Source: Catellatospora vulcania (GTDB taxonomy: Bacteria; Actinomycetota; Actinomycetes; Mycobacteriales; Micromonosporaceae). Taken from it: a stretch of DNA of 64,000 nt. Shown here one piece after another: positions 48,343-56,569 of the stretch (within the stretch, counting starts at the first letter, position 1; each line of letters opens with the position of its first letter). The notes under the pieces were generated by a model. It was given only the letters and a program-made list of their open reading frames with translations. It was not told the origin of the DNA and ran no database searches. The DNA lies in assembly GCF_009720385.1 (NCBI RefSeq), contig NZ_WARX01000001.1:992001-1056000 (forward strand), given 5' to 3'. Position numbers and translations under genes: made by a program.

Positions 48343-50196
48343 ATGCCCGCTGTGCCACCACGTGTCCTCGCTGACCGGTACCGGTTGCTCGAATCTCTCG
48401 GCCAGGGCGGGATGGGCATGGTCTGGCTGGCCCGCGACGAGACCCTGCACCGCGACGTGGCCGTCAAGGAGGTCGTGCCCCCGGCCGGGCTCACCGAGGA
48501 AGAACGCGCCGAGATGAACGCGCGCTCGCTGCGCGAGGCCCGCGCCATCGCCCGGCTCAGCCACCCCAACGTGGTACGCATCTTCGACGTCGTCACCGTC
48601 GACGGTCGGCCGTGGATCGTCATGGAGTACCTGTCCGGCAAGTCCCTGGCTGCCTTGATGACCGAGCAGGGGCGGCTCGCCCCGGCCAAGGTCGCCGACA
48701 TCGGGCTGGGCGTGCTGGCCGCGCTGCGCGCCGCGCACGGCGCCGGGATGCTGCACCGCGACGTCAAGCCGGGCAACGTCATGCTCGGCGAGGACGGCCG
48801 CGTCGTGCTCACCGACTTCGGCCTGGCCACCCTGCCCGGCGACCCCGCCGTGACGCGCACCGGCCTGATCCTCGGCTCGCCGTCCTACATCTCCCCGGAG
48901 CGTGTCGAAGGCGGCGAGGTCGGGCCCGCCGCCGACCTGTGGTCGCTGGGCGCGACGCTCTACGCCGCCGTCGAGGGCCAGTCGCCGTACGCCCGCCCCA
49001 ACGCGATGGCCACCCTCGCCGCGCTGGCCACCGAGGAGCCGGCCCCGCCGCGCCTGGCCGGGCCGCTCAAGCCGGTGCTGGTGGGACTGCTGCGCAAGGA
49101 CCCGCGCCAGCGCATGGGCGCGGCCGAGGCCGAGCAACTGCTGCTGCGGGTGGCCGTCGGCCGCCGCGGCGGCACGGGCTTCCTCGGCGGCGTACGCCCA
49201 GGTCTGGTCCCCGGCCAGCGACGGACCACGCCACCGGCGCTTCCCGCACGGGCCGCCGCCGCACAGGCCGAGCCAGCAGCCGAACGTCCGGCCCGGACGC
49301 TGCCCGACGCGCAACGGCCCGCCGAGCCGAAGCGGTCAGCCGAGCCGAAGAAGCCCGCCGGTGACGTTGCGGGGGCGTTCACGCCGGGGCGTGCCAGCGC
49401 ACCGGCGGCGGCCGCCGCGGTGTCCGAAGTCGCGGCTGCGAAGCCGAAGGGCGCAGCCGCGCCCGCGCAGCGGTCCGGGACCGGCACGACGGACCGGGCC
49501 GTGGGCGCCGCCGCCGTGCCGTCCGAGGCATCCGGTGCGCTCGTGGCGCGATCCCGCAAGGGACGCACGATGGCCCTGGTCGCGATGGCGGCGGTCGTGG
49601 TGGCCGTGCTCGCGGTGGTGATCGTGCCGCGCCTGGGCGGCAAGCCGCGCGGCAACGTCAACGCCGGTGGTGCGAGCCCTTCGGCGGCCGTGAGCCCTTC
49701 GGCCGCGCCCTCGCCCAGCGTGCTGCCCTCGGCGTCACCGGCCGGCCTGGTGCTGCCGGACGGCTGGCGCCTCTACCGCGACCGCACCGGCTTCGCGGTC
49801 GCCGTGCCGCGCACCTGGAAGATCACCCGTGACGGCACCATCGTGCGGTTCAAGGAGCCCAACGGCGGACGGCTGCTGCTCATCGACCAGTCCGACAGCC
49901 CGAAGAAGGACCCGGTCGCCGACTGGAAGCGCCAGGAGGCCCGCCGCGTCGCCGCGGGCGACTGGAACGACTACCGCAAGGTGCACATCGTCAGCGTCGA
50001 CTACTTCATCGCCTGCGCGGACTGGGAGTTCACCTATCAGGGCAGCTCAGGGCGGATACATGTGATCAACCGCGGCTTCGTGACCGGGCCGAAGCAGGCG
50101 CACGCCATCTACTGGTCCACGCCGGAGTCGCAGTGGAAGGACAACCTCGACGAGTTCGCCCTGATCACGGCGAGCTTCCAGCCCAACCCGGTGTAG
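48343..50196 (+). CDS. Transmembrane Ser/Thr protein kinase (PknB-like) with PsbP/LpqN-like outer domain
   Basis: A 617-residue protein. The Hanks kinase domain (residues 12-270) has GQGGMGMVWLA, VAVKEV (Lys42), HRDVKPGN (138-145), DFG (158-160) and GSPSYISPERVEGG. An Ala/Pro-rich juxtamembrane region follows, a membrane helix near 410-430 (MALVAMAAVVVAVLAVVIVP), a Ser/Pro linker and an outer domain of about 150 residues (GWRLYRDRTGFAVAVPRTWK, INRGFVTGPKQAHAIYWSTP) that resembles PsbP/LpqN-type folds rather than PASTA repeats. The ligand is unknown. The ATG appears leaderless. Confidence 0.9.
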   Translation: MPAVPPRVLADRYRLLESLGQGGMGMVWLARDETLHRDVAVKEVVPPAGLTEEERAEMNARSLREARAIARLSHPNVVRIFDVVTVDGRPWIVMEYLSGKSLAALMTEQGRLAPAKVADIGLGVLAALRAAHGAGMLHRDVKPGNVMLGEDGRVVLTDFGLATLPGDPAVTRTGLILGSPSYISPERVEGGEVGPAADLWSLGATLYAAVEGQSPYARPNAMATLAALATEEPAPPRLAGPLKPVLVGLLRKDPRQRMGAAEAEQLLLRVAVGRRGGTGFLGGVRPGLVPGQRRTTPPALPARAAAAQAEPAAERPARTLPDAQRPAEPKRSAEPKKPAGDVAGAFTPGRASAPAAAAAVSEVAAAKPKGAAAPAQRSGTGTTDRAVGAAAVPSEASGALVARSRKGRTMALVAMAAVVVAVLAVVIVPRLGGKPRGNVNAGGASPSAAVSPSAAPSPSVLPSASPAGLVLPDGWRLYRDRTGFAVAVPRTWKITRDGTIVRFKEPNGGRLLLIDQSDSPKKDPVADWKRQEARRVAAGDWNDYRKVHIVSVDYFIACADWEFTYQGSSGRIHVINRGFVTGPKQAHAIYWSTPESQWKDNLDEFALITASFQPNPV

Positions 50197-50228
50197 GAAC
50201 CGGGTTGCCGGGTGATCGGCAGGATGGC

Positions 50229-50234
50229 CATACT
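50229..50234 (+). promoter_or_regulatory. Candidate -10 box, leaderless start
   Basis: CATACT ends six bases before the GTG at 50241, a possible leaderless start. Confidence 0.3.
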
Positions 50235-50240
50235 CCGCGG

Positions 50241-50960
50241 GTGACTGATGCCTACACGTCCGCGTTACTGCTGGTGGGGGACAAGGACGAGGAACTGTCC
50301 GCGCTCCTGGACCGGGAGCTGACCGCGTTCAACAACGCTGCGGTCGGCGAACACGAGGAGCGGTCGCTGTCGGTGCGCGTCACCGGCGGGGACGGCGCGG
50401 TGATCGCCGGGCTGACCGGCTGGACCTGGGGCGCTTCCGCCGGGATCTCCATGGTGTGGGTGCACGCCGACCACCGCCGCGGCGGCTGGGGAGGCCGGCT
50501 GCTGGCCGCCGCCGAGGACGAGGCGCGTGCCCGGGGCTGCGACCGGATCAGCGTCTCGTCGTTCTCGTTCCAGGCGCCCGAGTTCTACCGCCGCCACGGG
50601 TACGTCGCCACCGGCCGCACCGAGGGTTACCCGGGGGACGCGTCGGACGTGCACTTCTTCAAGCGCCTCGACGGGCCGACCGTCGCACCGCGGCTGCGGC
50701 TGGTCGCGGTCGTCGATTATCCGGCGGGGCACGAGGAGACCGTGCAGAGGTACGAGGACGACGTGCTGGCGCTGCTGCCCCGCCACGGCGGGCTACTGGA
50801 GCAGCGGCTGCGCGGCCTGGAGGCCGAGGTCCACGTCATCTCGTTCGACTCGCGCGGGGGCCTCGACAGCTACCTGGCCGACCCGGGCCGGGCGAAGCTG
50901 CGCGCCGGGATCGGCGACCTCGCCCCGAACGCCCGCGTCCTGACGGTCACCGAGATTTGA
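50241..50960 (+). CDS. GNAT acetyltransferase fused to a small ferredoxin-like domain
   Basis: A 239-residue protein. The GNAT fold (residues 1-145) shows ISMVWVHADHRRGGWGGRLL, ARARGCDRISVSSFSFQAPE and FYRRHGYVATGRTEGYP. The last 90 residues (RLRLVAVVDYPAGHEETVQR, AEVHVISFDSRGGLDSYLAD) look like a DUF1330/EthD-type dimeric alpha-beta barrel, giving an unusual fusion. The GTG at 50241 follows directly on a possible -10 box. It ends in a clear terminator. Confidence 0.8.
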   Translation: MTDAYTSALLLVGDKDEELSALLDRELTAFNNAAVGEHEERSLSVRVTGGDGAVIAGLTGWTWGASAGISMVWVHADHRRGGWGGRLLAAAEDEARARGCDRISVSSFSFQAPEFYRRHGYVATGRTEGYPGDASDVHFFKRLDGPTVAPRLRLVAVVDYPAGHEETVQRYEDDVLALLPRHGGLLEQRLRGLEAEVHVISFDSRGGLDSYLADPGRAKLRAGIGDLAPNARVLTVTEI

Positions 50961-50980
50961 TCGGGCGGGCTCGGGCGGGA

Positions 50981-51009
50981 GAGGCCCCGGGGTGCGAGTC
51001 CGGGGCCTC
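50981..51009. terminator. Convergent terminator, 10-bp perfect stem
   Basis: GAGGCCCCGG (50981-50990) pairs with 51000-51009 around a 9-base loop, between convergent stops at 50960 and 51060. Confidence 0.75.
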
Positions 51010-51059
51010 CCCCTCAACCGTCCTGGGAGATAGGACGGGAGTATCGGTTGTCGCACGCG

Positions 51060-51431
51060 TCAGGCGCACATCCGGCGGTACGCGAGGCGCAGTAGCCCAC
51101 CCAGCGTCCGGCGTGCAGACTCGGCTACGGCCGGTATGGCGACAGGCGTGATCACGGGCAGCAGGACCGTCTCGTCGAGCAGGGCCAGTCTGCTCTGGTA
51201 GTGCTCGGCGACGGCCGACAGCGACTCCCGCTGCGGACACGGCCACGGCCTGCCGCACGCACACCCGCCCGGAGACGGCCCGTGCCCGGCCAACAAGCTC
51301 GTCGCCGTGTCGACCTGGACCCGGGCGTACGTGATGAACTGGTCGCGGTCCAGGACGCGACCGCCCCGTGCCCTGTGGCGTGACGTCGCTCGGCGTGACA
51401 CGCTCACCTCCTCGCCGCCGGTGACTGACAT
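51060..51431 (-). CDS. Small protein with CxC-CxxP motif
   Basis: A 123-residue protein. The N terminus is basic and probably disordered (VSRRATSRHRARGGRV). A helix DRDQFITYARVQVDTATSLL precedes the cysteine segment GGCACGRPWPCPQRE, then a helical C terminus. The C-x-CGRPWPC motif recurs in small actinobacterial proteins near helix-turn-helix regulators (inferred from memory, not checked). The start is uncertain. A TPR-type XRE regulator gene lies just upstream on the same strand. Confidence 0.5.
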   Translation of the reverse strand: MSVTGGEEVSVSRRATSRHRARGGRVLDRDQFITYARVQVDTATSLLAGHGPSPGGCACGRPWPCPQRESLSAVAEHYQSRLALLDETVLLPVITPVAIPAVAESARRTLGGLLRLAYRRMCA

Positions 51432-51505
51432 CTACCTAGTCAACCTAGGCAGATGCGCTGGTGGCGGTGGAGACGTGGCGTCCTACTTGGACAATGAGGC
51501 GAGAG

Positions 51506-51534
51506 GGGACGTAGGACGTGGGGTCCTACGTCCC
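51506..51534 (-). terminator. Hairpin after the XRE regulator gene
   Basis: GGGACGTAGGAC (51506-51517) pairs perfectly with 51523-51534 around GTGGG, 14 bases after the stop at 51549. A third partial copy of the arm (GCGTCCTAC, 51477-51485) lies just beyond. It may also act on the small Cys gene's promoter. Confidence 0.6.
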
Positions 51535-51548
51535 GCCGTCAGCTCTGG

Positions 51549-52790
51549 TCAGCTCGTCGGGACGCCCACGCGGGCGGCGAGGGACACCAGTCCCGGAAGG
51601 CGCTGTCGAGAGCGTCGGGGCAGGAGCTCCGTGACGATCGTCCGGGCGATCGTCTGGTGGGCGAGCATCTCCGGGGCCAGCTTCTCGGCGCGTAGCAGCG
51701 TGTGCACCGACTCGGCCGAGTGGAACTCGGCCATCTGCGCCCAGGCGACGGTGAGCAGGTGCCGCGAGCGCATCGCCGGGGAGATCGAGTCGAATGCCGG
51801 AACCTGTGTCTCCAGGCGCAGAGCCTCCCGGTAGCGACCGTCGGCCACGGCGACCGTCACCGCGGTCATGCTGGCCAGTGTGGTGCCGAAGCCGAGTCCG
51901 GCCAGCGGCGCGGTGCCCTCTTTGTCGCTGACACGGGCACGCCACTGCCGCGACGGCCGCTCAGCTTCGACCCGGGCGGCAGCACCCGCCAGCTGCGGCA
52001 GCAGCTCACGGGCTTCGGCCTGGCGTCCACCGCGTGACAGCGCGACACAGCCGTAACGGAGGTTCTCGCCCCAGATGGCGACCTGGTCGACATTGGCTGT
52101 GCCCATCCGTGGCTCGACCGCGCGTGCCGTAATCATGGCAAGGTTTTCAGCCTCTACTGTCAGTCCTTGCCGGGACAACAGCCATACCCTGCTCGCGGAC
52201 AGACCAGCGGCCACCAGCGGATTGTCACTCTCCTGAGCCGCGGTCAGCGCCTGGTGCATGGCCAGGGCGGCCAGGTCGTCGTGGGCCAGGTGTGCCAATA
52301 GGCAAGCGGCCAGGTGGAGGAAGTCCGCCAGCACCTCCTGTGCCCGGACGGTGTCCGCGCCGGAGCGTGCCGCGCGTACGCCGGCCCGCGCCGAGGTGAT
52401 CCCGTCAGGCAGCGCCCGCGCCAGCGGTGCATAGCGTCCGGACCAGTACAGCCGCCAGTCCTCACCCAGTTCCACGCGTAGCGCCTCGGAAACCGGCGGC
52501 TCCGTCTCTGCGGGGATGACGTCGAGTACGGCCCTGCGCAGACGGTAGATCTCACCGTCCTCGGCACCGACCACCAGACCCTTGGGTTTGCCGATGAGGT
52601 CGGACACGTCCTGGTCGAGAACTGCGGCGATGCGGATCAGGGTGTCCATCCGCGCGCTGTGGCGCTGTCCCTGCTCCAGCTTGCGGATCACGTCAACGGA
52701 TACGCCCGCTTGGGAGGCCAGGTCAACCTGTGGGATGCCGCGTCGCCGCCGCGCGGCCCTGATGCGTTGGCCCAGCTGATGTTCGGACAT
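51549..52790 (-). CDS. XRE-family regulator with TPR-like C-terminal domain
   Basis: A 413-residue protein. The XRE helix-turn-helix covers residues 1-65 (LGQRIRAARRRRGIPQVDLA, SQAGVSVDVIRKLEQGQRHS, ARMDTLIRIAAVLDQDVSDL). The long remainder is all-helical with TPR-like hairpins (VRAQEVLADFLHLAACLLAH, LAALAMHQALTAAQESDNPL, LLTVAWAQMAEFHSAESVHT). This two-part design is frequent in actinomycete regulators that sense peptides or partner proteins. The ATG follows GGAGCTGAG. A 60-residue ORF and a divergent gene lie upstream. Confidence 0.82.
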   Translation of the reverse strand: MSEHQLGQRIRAARRRRGIPQVDLASQAGVSVDVIRKLEQGQRHSARMDTLIRIAAVLDQDVSDLIGKPKGLVVGAEDGEIYRLRRAVLDVIPAETEPPVSEALRVELGEDWRLYWSGRYAPLARALPDGITSARAGVRAARSGADTVRAQEVLADFLHLAACLLAHLAHDDLAALAMHQALTAAQESDNPLVAAGLSASRVWLLSRQGLTVEAENLAMITARAVEPRMGTANVDQVAIWGENLRYGCVALSRGGRQAEARELLPQLAGAAARVEAERPSRQWRARVSDKEGTAPLAGLGFGTTLASMTAVTVAVADGRYREALRLETQVPAFDSISPAMRSRHLLTVAWAQMAEFHSAESVHTLLRAEKLAPEMLAHQTIARTIVTELLPRRSRQRLPGLVSLAARVGVPTS

Positions 52791-52875
52791 CTCAGCTCCG
52801 GTCTCGGTGGGTTCCGGCTTGCCTCGGGTCAACTATCCCAGCGCGCCTCAGATCGACTCAACTCGTTCGGTGTTG

Positions 52876-53058
52876 TCATGCGGCCTGTGGGCGGTCGCGG
52901 GCAGCCTTGTCGGCCGCATGACGGTCGAGGCGGCGTCGAGCCTTGGCACGATCATCATCCGTAATCGCCATATCGCCCGTGTAACCGAACTGCTCCAGCT
53001 CCGTACGAACCAGGTCACGCTTGGCCGATCCGTCGGGCTGCTCCGAGGAAGTCTTCAT
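52876..53058 (-). CDS. Small charged protein, possible
   Basis: A 60-residue reading frame with an even mix of acidic and basic residues (SSEQPDGSAKRDLVRTELEQ, DDDRAKARRRLDRHAADKAA). It lies 85 bases upstream of the XRE regulator on the same strand and divergent from the gene at 53162. The ATG at 53058 is chosen so as not to run into the divergent gene; a 95-residue version starting at 53163 is possible. No family is recognised. Confidence 0.4.
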   Translation of the reverse strand: MKTSSEQPDGSAKRDLVRTELEQFGYTGDMAITDDDRAKARRRLDRHAADKAARDRPQAA

Positions 53059-53161
53059 ACGCGAAGATAGATTTCTTTTGATCGGAGTTCCGTCGGTGCC
53101 TCGTGTCGCCATGTCGTACCCGGCGAGCATCATGCGGTCACGGTCTGCGTGGGGAGACGTC

Positions 53162-53746
53162 ATGGATGTTCATCTGGCGAGCAAGCGGCGTGCCGCTGCG
53201 TCGATCGAGGCGGCGTACCCGGGGGCGGTCGTGGTCGATGTGACCTCGCGCGGTCCGCAGCCGTGGGTGCGGTTGAGCCCGTTCTACCCGCACGGCGACA
53301 TCCCGGTGCCGTTCACGCCCGGTGTGACCAGCAAGTCCGTGGAGGGCGTCTGGCAGGCGCTGAAGGTGTTCATGCACGCCGACGTCGACCCGGCCAAGCT
53401 GGCCGTGACCGCGATGCGCGGCATCAAGCGCGCCGCGACCTCGTACGGACCGCCGCTGGGTCACCGCCGCGGTCTGCACGGGACGGTCCTGCTCGGCTAC
53501 GAGCAAGCCCGCCGCGAGATCTACCTCCCGATCTACCGCCATGTGCTGGAAGGCCCGGCCGCCGCCGAGGTTGCTCGGCTGCGCGAGCTGGCCGAGCGCG
53601 GCCCGGTGGTGCTGCTGGACTACACGCTCAACGGGGACCCGTCCGACCTGCGCACCCCGCTGTCGCACGCCGCGCTTCTACGCCGCCACCTGCTCGCCGA
53701 CTGGCCGTCGGAATGCCAGGCGGAGCCGACAGCCGCGACGGCTTAG
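53162..53746 (+). CDS. Uncharacterised conserved protein (DUF6939-like)
   Basis: A 194-residue protein beginning MDVHLASKRRAAASIEAAYP, with VVDVTSRGPQPWVRLSPFYP, GVTSKSVEGVWQALKVFM, AVTAMRGIKRAATSYGPPLG and REIYLPIYRHVLE. The order recalls a family of single-domain proteins named DUF6939, whose W-Q-x-LKVF motif is similar to NADAR-type ADP-ribose-processing proteins; I consider both names tentative. The ATG follows GGGGAG. It is divergent from the small charged ORF and the XRE unit. Confidence 0.6.
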   Translation: MDVHLASKRRAAASIEAAYPGAVVVDVTSRGPQPWVRLSPFYPHGDIPVPFTPGVTSKSVEGVWQALKVFMHADVDPAKLAVTAMRGIKRAATSYGPPLGHRRGLHGTVLLGYEQARREIYLPIYRHVLEGPAAAEVARLRELAERGPVVLLDYTLNGDPSDLRTPLSHAALLRRHLLADWPSECQAEPTAATA

Positions 53747-53834
53747 CGCCTAGCTCTCGAACGTTAGGTAGTCACACGGTCGCTATAAGTAACCATCTCG
53801 GGCATCCCTAGTTGATCGGACAGGAGCAGCAGGT

Positions 53835-53847
53835 CCCCGGTCCGGGG
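53835..53847. other. Short palindrome in the 5' region of the secreted-protein gene
   Basis: CCCCGGTCCGGGG lies 15 bases before the ATG at 53863, next to GAGGAGG. A hairpin this close to the ribosome-binding site could affect translation. Confidence 0.35.
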
Positions 53848-53862
53848 CTCGAGGAGGTACGC

Positions 53863-55578
53863 ATGCGTCAGTGGGTCCGCAGGGCGGCGTCGGCCGCCGT
53901 GGTCAGCCTGTCGGCGGGGGTAGCGGGACTGTTCCTGCCCGTGCCCGCGCTGGCGGTCTCGCCCGACATCGTGATCAGCCAGGTGTACGGCGGAGGCGGC
54001 AACTTCGGCGCGACGTACACCAACGACTTCGTCGAGCTGTACAACCGCGGCACCGCCGTGGTCGACGTGACCGGCTGGTCCGTCCAGTACGCCAGTGCGG
54101 CCGGCAGCACCTGGCAGATCACGCCGCTGACCGGGCTGATCCAGCCCGGCACGCACTACCTCGTCCAGGAGGCACAGGGTGCCGGGGGCACGACGCCGCT
54201 GCCCGCCCCCAACGCCTCCGACACCATCGCGATGAGCGCCACCAGCGGCAAGGTCGCCCTGGTCACCAACCAGACCCCGCTCACCTGCTCGACCGGCTGC
54301 GATTCCGCCGCCGGAGTGCGCGACTTCGTCGGCTACGGCACGGCGACCTCGTTCGAGGCCGCGCCCGCGCCGACGCTGACCAACGTCACGGCCGCGCTGC
54401 GCGATGACGCCGGGGACGTCGACACCGACAACAACAGCACGGACTTCTCCGTCGGCCTGCCCAACCCGCGCAACAACGTGACGCCGCCTGAGTCGGCGGA
54501 CCTCGCGGTGACCAAGAACGACGCACCCGACCCGGTCACGGCCGGGCAGAACATCACCTACACCGTCAAGGTGACCAACAACGGTCCCGACGAGGCGCAG
54601 AACGTGACGCTGAGCGACACCCTGCCCTCCGGGACGACGTTCGTGTCGGCTATCAGCCCTGCTGGCTGGATGGTCACCACGCCGGCCGTGGGCAGTGGCG
54701 GAACGGTGACCGCGACCAGGCCGACGCTGGCCGTCGGCGACGCCACGTTCACCGTCACCGTGAACGTCGGCACCGGCGTGACCGGCTCGATCGCCAACAC
54801 CGCCACCGTCAGCGGCACGTCGACCGACCCCAACGGCGCCAACGACAGCGCCACGGCGACGACCGCGGTGCAGCAGCCGTCGGCGGACCTCTCCATCACG
54901 AAGATCGACGCGCCGGACCCGGTGACCGCAGGGTCGACGCTGACCTACACCATCGCGGTGCGCAACAGCGGTCCGAGCGCCGCGCAGGCGGTGGTGATGC
55001 GCGACGCGATCCCGGCCGGCACCACCTTCGTGTCGTTCACCGCGTCCCCGGGCTGGATGATCACCACTCCGTCGGTGGGCGGCACCGGTGAGGTGACCGC
55101 CACCAAGGCGACCGTGGCCGCCAACGAGACGGCCAGCTTCACCCTGGTCGTGAGCGTCGGTGCGGCCACCACCGGCACCATCTCCAACAGCAGCGGCGTC
55201 ACCAGCAACACGGCGGACCCGAACAGCACGAACAACGCCGACACCGAGCTGACCAGCGTCGGCTCGGCCGTCCCGGTGTGCACCATCACCGGCACCGCGC
55301 GGACCGACATCCTCAACGGCACCCTCGGCCACGACGTCATCTGCGGCCTCGGCGGCAACGACATCATCAACGGCAAGGGCGGCAACGACATCATCTACGG
55401 CGGCCCCGGCAGCGACCTGCTCAGCGGCGGGTCCGGCGACGACATGGTGTACGGCGAGGCGGGCAACGACCTCATCAAGATCGATGACAAGGTGTCCGGC
55501 AACGACAGCGCCGACGGCGGGCCGGGCTTCGACCTGTGCAGCTCCGACCCGCTCGACGCGGTCCTGAGCTGCCCCTGA
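53863..55578 (+). CDS. Secreted LTD-DUF11-RTX Ca-binding protein
   Basis: A 571-residue exported protein. A signal peptide of about 32 residues ends near PVPALAVS. A lamin-tail domain follows (residues 35-165: IVISQVYGGGGNFGATYTND, FVELYNRGTAVVDVTGWSVQ). Then come two DUF11 (CARDB/SdrD-like) repeats of about 115 residues each, both beginning with ADLxxTKxDAPDPVTAG. Finally hemolysin-type RTX repeats (GLGGNDIINGKGGNDIIYGG, GSDLLSGGSGDDMVYGEAGN) bind Ca2+ in a beta-roll. Domains of this kind serve in surface or extracellular structures. The ATG follows GAGGAGG. Confidence 0.9.
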   Translation: MRQWVRRAASAAVVSLSAGVAGLFLPVPALAVSPDIVISQVYGGGGNFGATYTNDFVELYNRGTAVVDVTGWSVQYASAAGSTWQITPLTGLIQPGTHYLVQEAQGAGGTTPLPAPNASDTIAMSATSGKVALVTNQTPLTCSTGCDSAAGVRDFVGYGTATSFEAAPAPTLTNVTAALRDDAGDVDTDNNSTDFSVGLPNPRNNVTPPESADLAVTKNDAPDPVTAGQNITYTVKVTNNGPDEAQNVTLSDTLPSGTTFVSAISPAGWMVTTPAVGSGGTVTATRPTLAVGDATFTVTVNVGTGVTGSIANTATVSGTSTDPNGANDSATATTAVQQPSADLSITKIDAPDPVTAGSTLTYTIAVRNSGPSAAQAVVMRDAIPAGTTFVSFTASPGWMITTPSVGGTGEVTATKATVAANETASFTLVVSVGAATTGTISNSSGVTSNTADPNSTNNADTELTSVGSAVPVCTITGTARTDILNGTLGHDVICGLGGNDIINGKGGNDIIYGGPGSDLLSGGSGDDMVYGEAGNDLIKIDDKVSGNDSADGGPGFDLCSSDPLDAVLSCP

Positions 55579-55594
55579 TCCCGGGTGTTCGACC

Positions 55595-55628
55595 GGAGCC
55601 CCAGCCGTGTTCGCGCGGGTGGGGCTCC
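55595..55628. terminator. Terminator of the secreted LTD-RTX gene
   Basis: GGAGCCCCA (55595-55603) and TGGGGCTCC (55620-55628) form a perfect 9-bp stem, 16 bases after the stop. Confidence 0.68.
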
Positions 55629-55714
55629 GCCATGTTCGCCATCAGGCGACCTGCCGGGAGCCGAGTCACCACCGCACGGCCGCCGGGGAGAAGGCGACCA
55701 GTCGAGCAGCCGCC

Positions 55715-56569
55715 TCACAGCAGCGGCAGGTCCGGCAGCAGCGACGGCAGGATCGGCAGCAACGAGGGCAGCAGCGGTGGCAGGCCCGGCAGGATGCCAC
55801 CGGCACCGGGGGTCGGGCTCGGTCCGGTCGTCGCGGGGCTGGGCGCGGTCGTGCCGCCCGCGGGTCGTGGCGAGCTGACGGGCGTGGGGGGCGCAGCCGG
55901 GGTCGACGGTGCGGCGACCGCGGCGAAGGCGGTCAGCAGGCGCATCAGCTCGGCCCGGAGCCGCTCGTGGTCCGACTTCTCGCGCACCTCGCCGAGCCGG
56001 TCCCAGGCTTGGCGGAGGAACTGCTCGGCGTCGCCGCGCCGCTGCTCCCGCAGCGCGCGGTCGGCCTGTGCGAGCAGTTGCTCGACGTCCTGCGCGGCGA
56101 CCCGGGATTCGGCGCGTTCGGCGAAGACGAGCTGCGTGACCGGCCACAGGGGCGTGCCGGGCTGCCCGGCCCCGGCTCCGACGAACCCGCCCCCGAGGAC
56201 GCCGACCAGCAGCGCCGCCGCGAGCATCAGGCGTCCGGGCCGCAGCCGACCGCCCCGCACCGGCCGGGGCGAGCCGTCGCGGCGGCTCGGCGGCCGCGAC
56301 GATCCCGCCGCGCCCCGCGGCACCGCGGTGGCCGGGCGCAGCACGGTGGCTTCCTGCTCGGACTCGGTGCCGAACAGGTCGTCGATATCGATCGGGCCGG
56401 CCAGGGCAGCATGCTCGGCTTCATCGAGGTCGAGGGTGGGCGCGAAGGGCGGCTCGGTGAGGTCGTCCCGCCAGGCGGCCAGCAACCCGGCGAGCGCGTC
56501 GTCGGAGTGGGCGGCCCCGCCCAGGCCGAGGCCGTCCAGCAGGGCGTCGTCGCGGTCGAGCGTGCTCAT
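55715..56569 (-). CDS. rsdA: Anti-sigma-D factor RsdA-like protein
   Basis: A 284-residue protein. The N terminus ([33 protein letters not shown]) matches the SigD-binding segment of RsdA. A membrane helix is at about 114-136 ([20 protein letters not shown]), and the outer part has [20 protein letters not shown] and [16 protein letters not shown] helices. The protein ends in an unusual Pro/Leu tail ([20 protein letters not shown]). Its start overlaps the sigma stop by four bases. It would hold SigD at the membrane until proteolysis. Confidence 0.88.
   Translation of the reverse strand: MSTLDRDDALLDGLGLGGAAHSDDALAGLLAAWRDDLTEPPFAPTLDLDEAEHAALAGPIDIDDLFGTESEQEATVLRPATAVPRGAAGSSRPPSRRDGSPRPVRGGRLRPGRLMLAAALLVGVLGGGFVGAGAGQPGTPLWPVTQLVFAERAESRVAAQDVEQLLAQADRALREQRRGDAEQFLRQAWDRLGEVREKSDHERLRAELMRLLTAFAAVAAPSTPAAPPTPVSSPRPAGGTTAPSPATTGPSPTPGAGGILPGLPPLLPSLLPILPSLLPDLPLL

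Noticed and set aside
53747-53862. Riboswitch before the LTD-RTX gene
   Set aside because: The 116-base leader has a short palindrome but no recognisable ydaO, c-di-GMP, cobalamin or TPP consensus.
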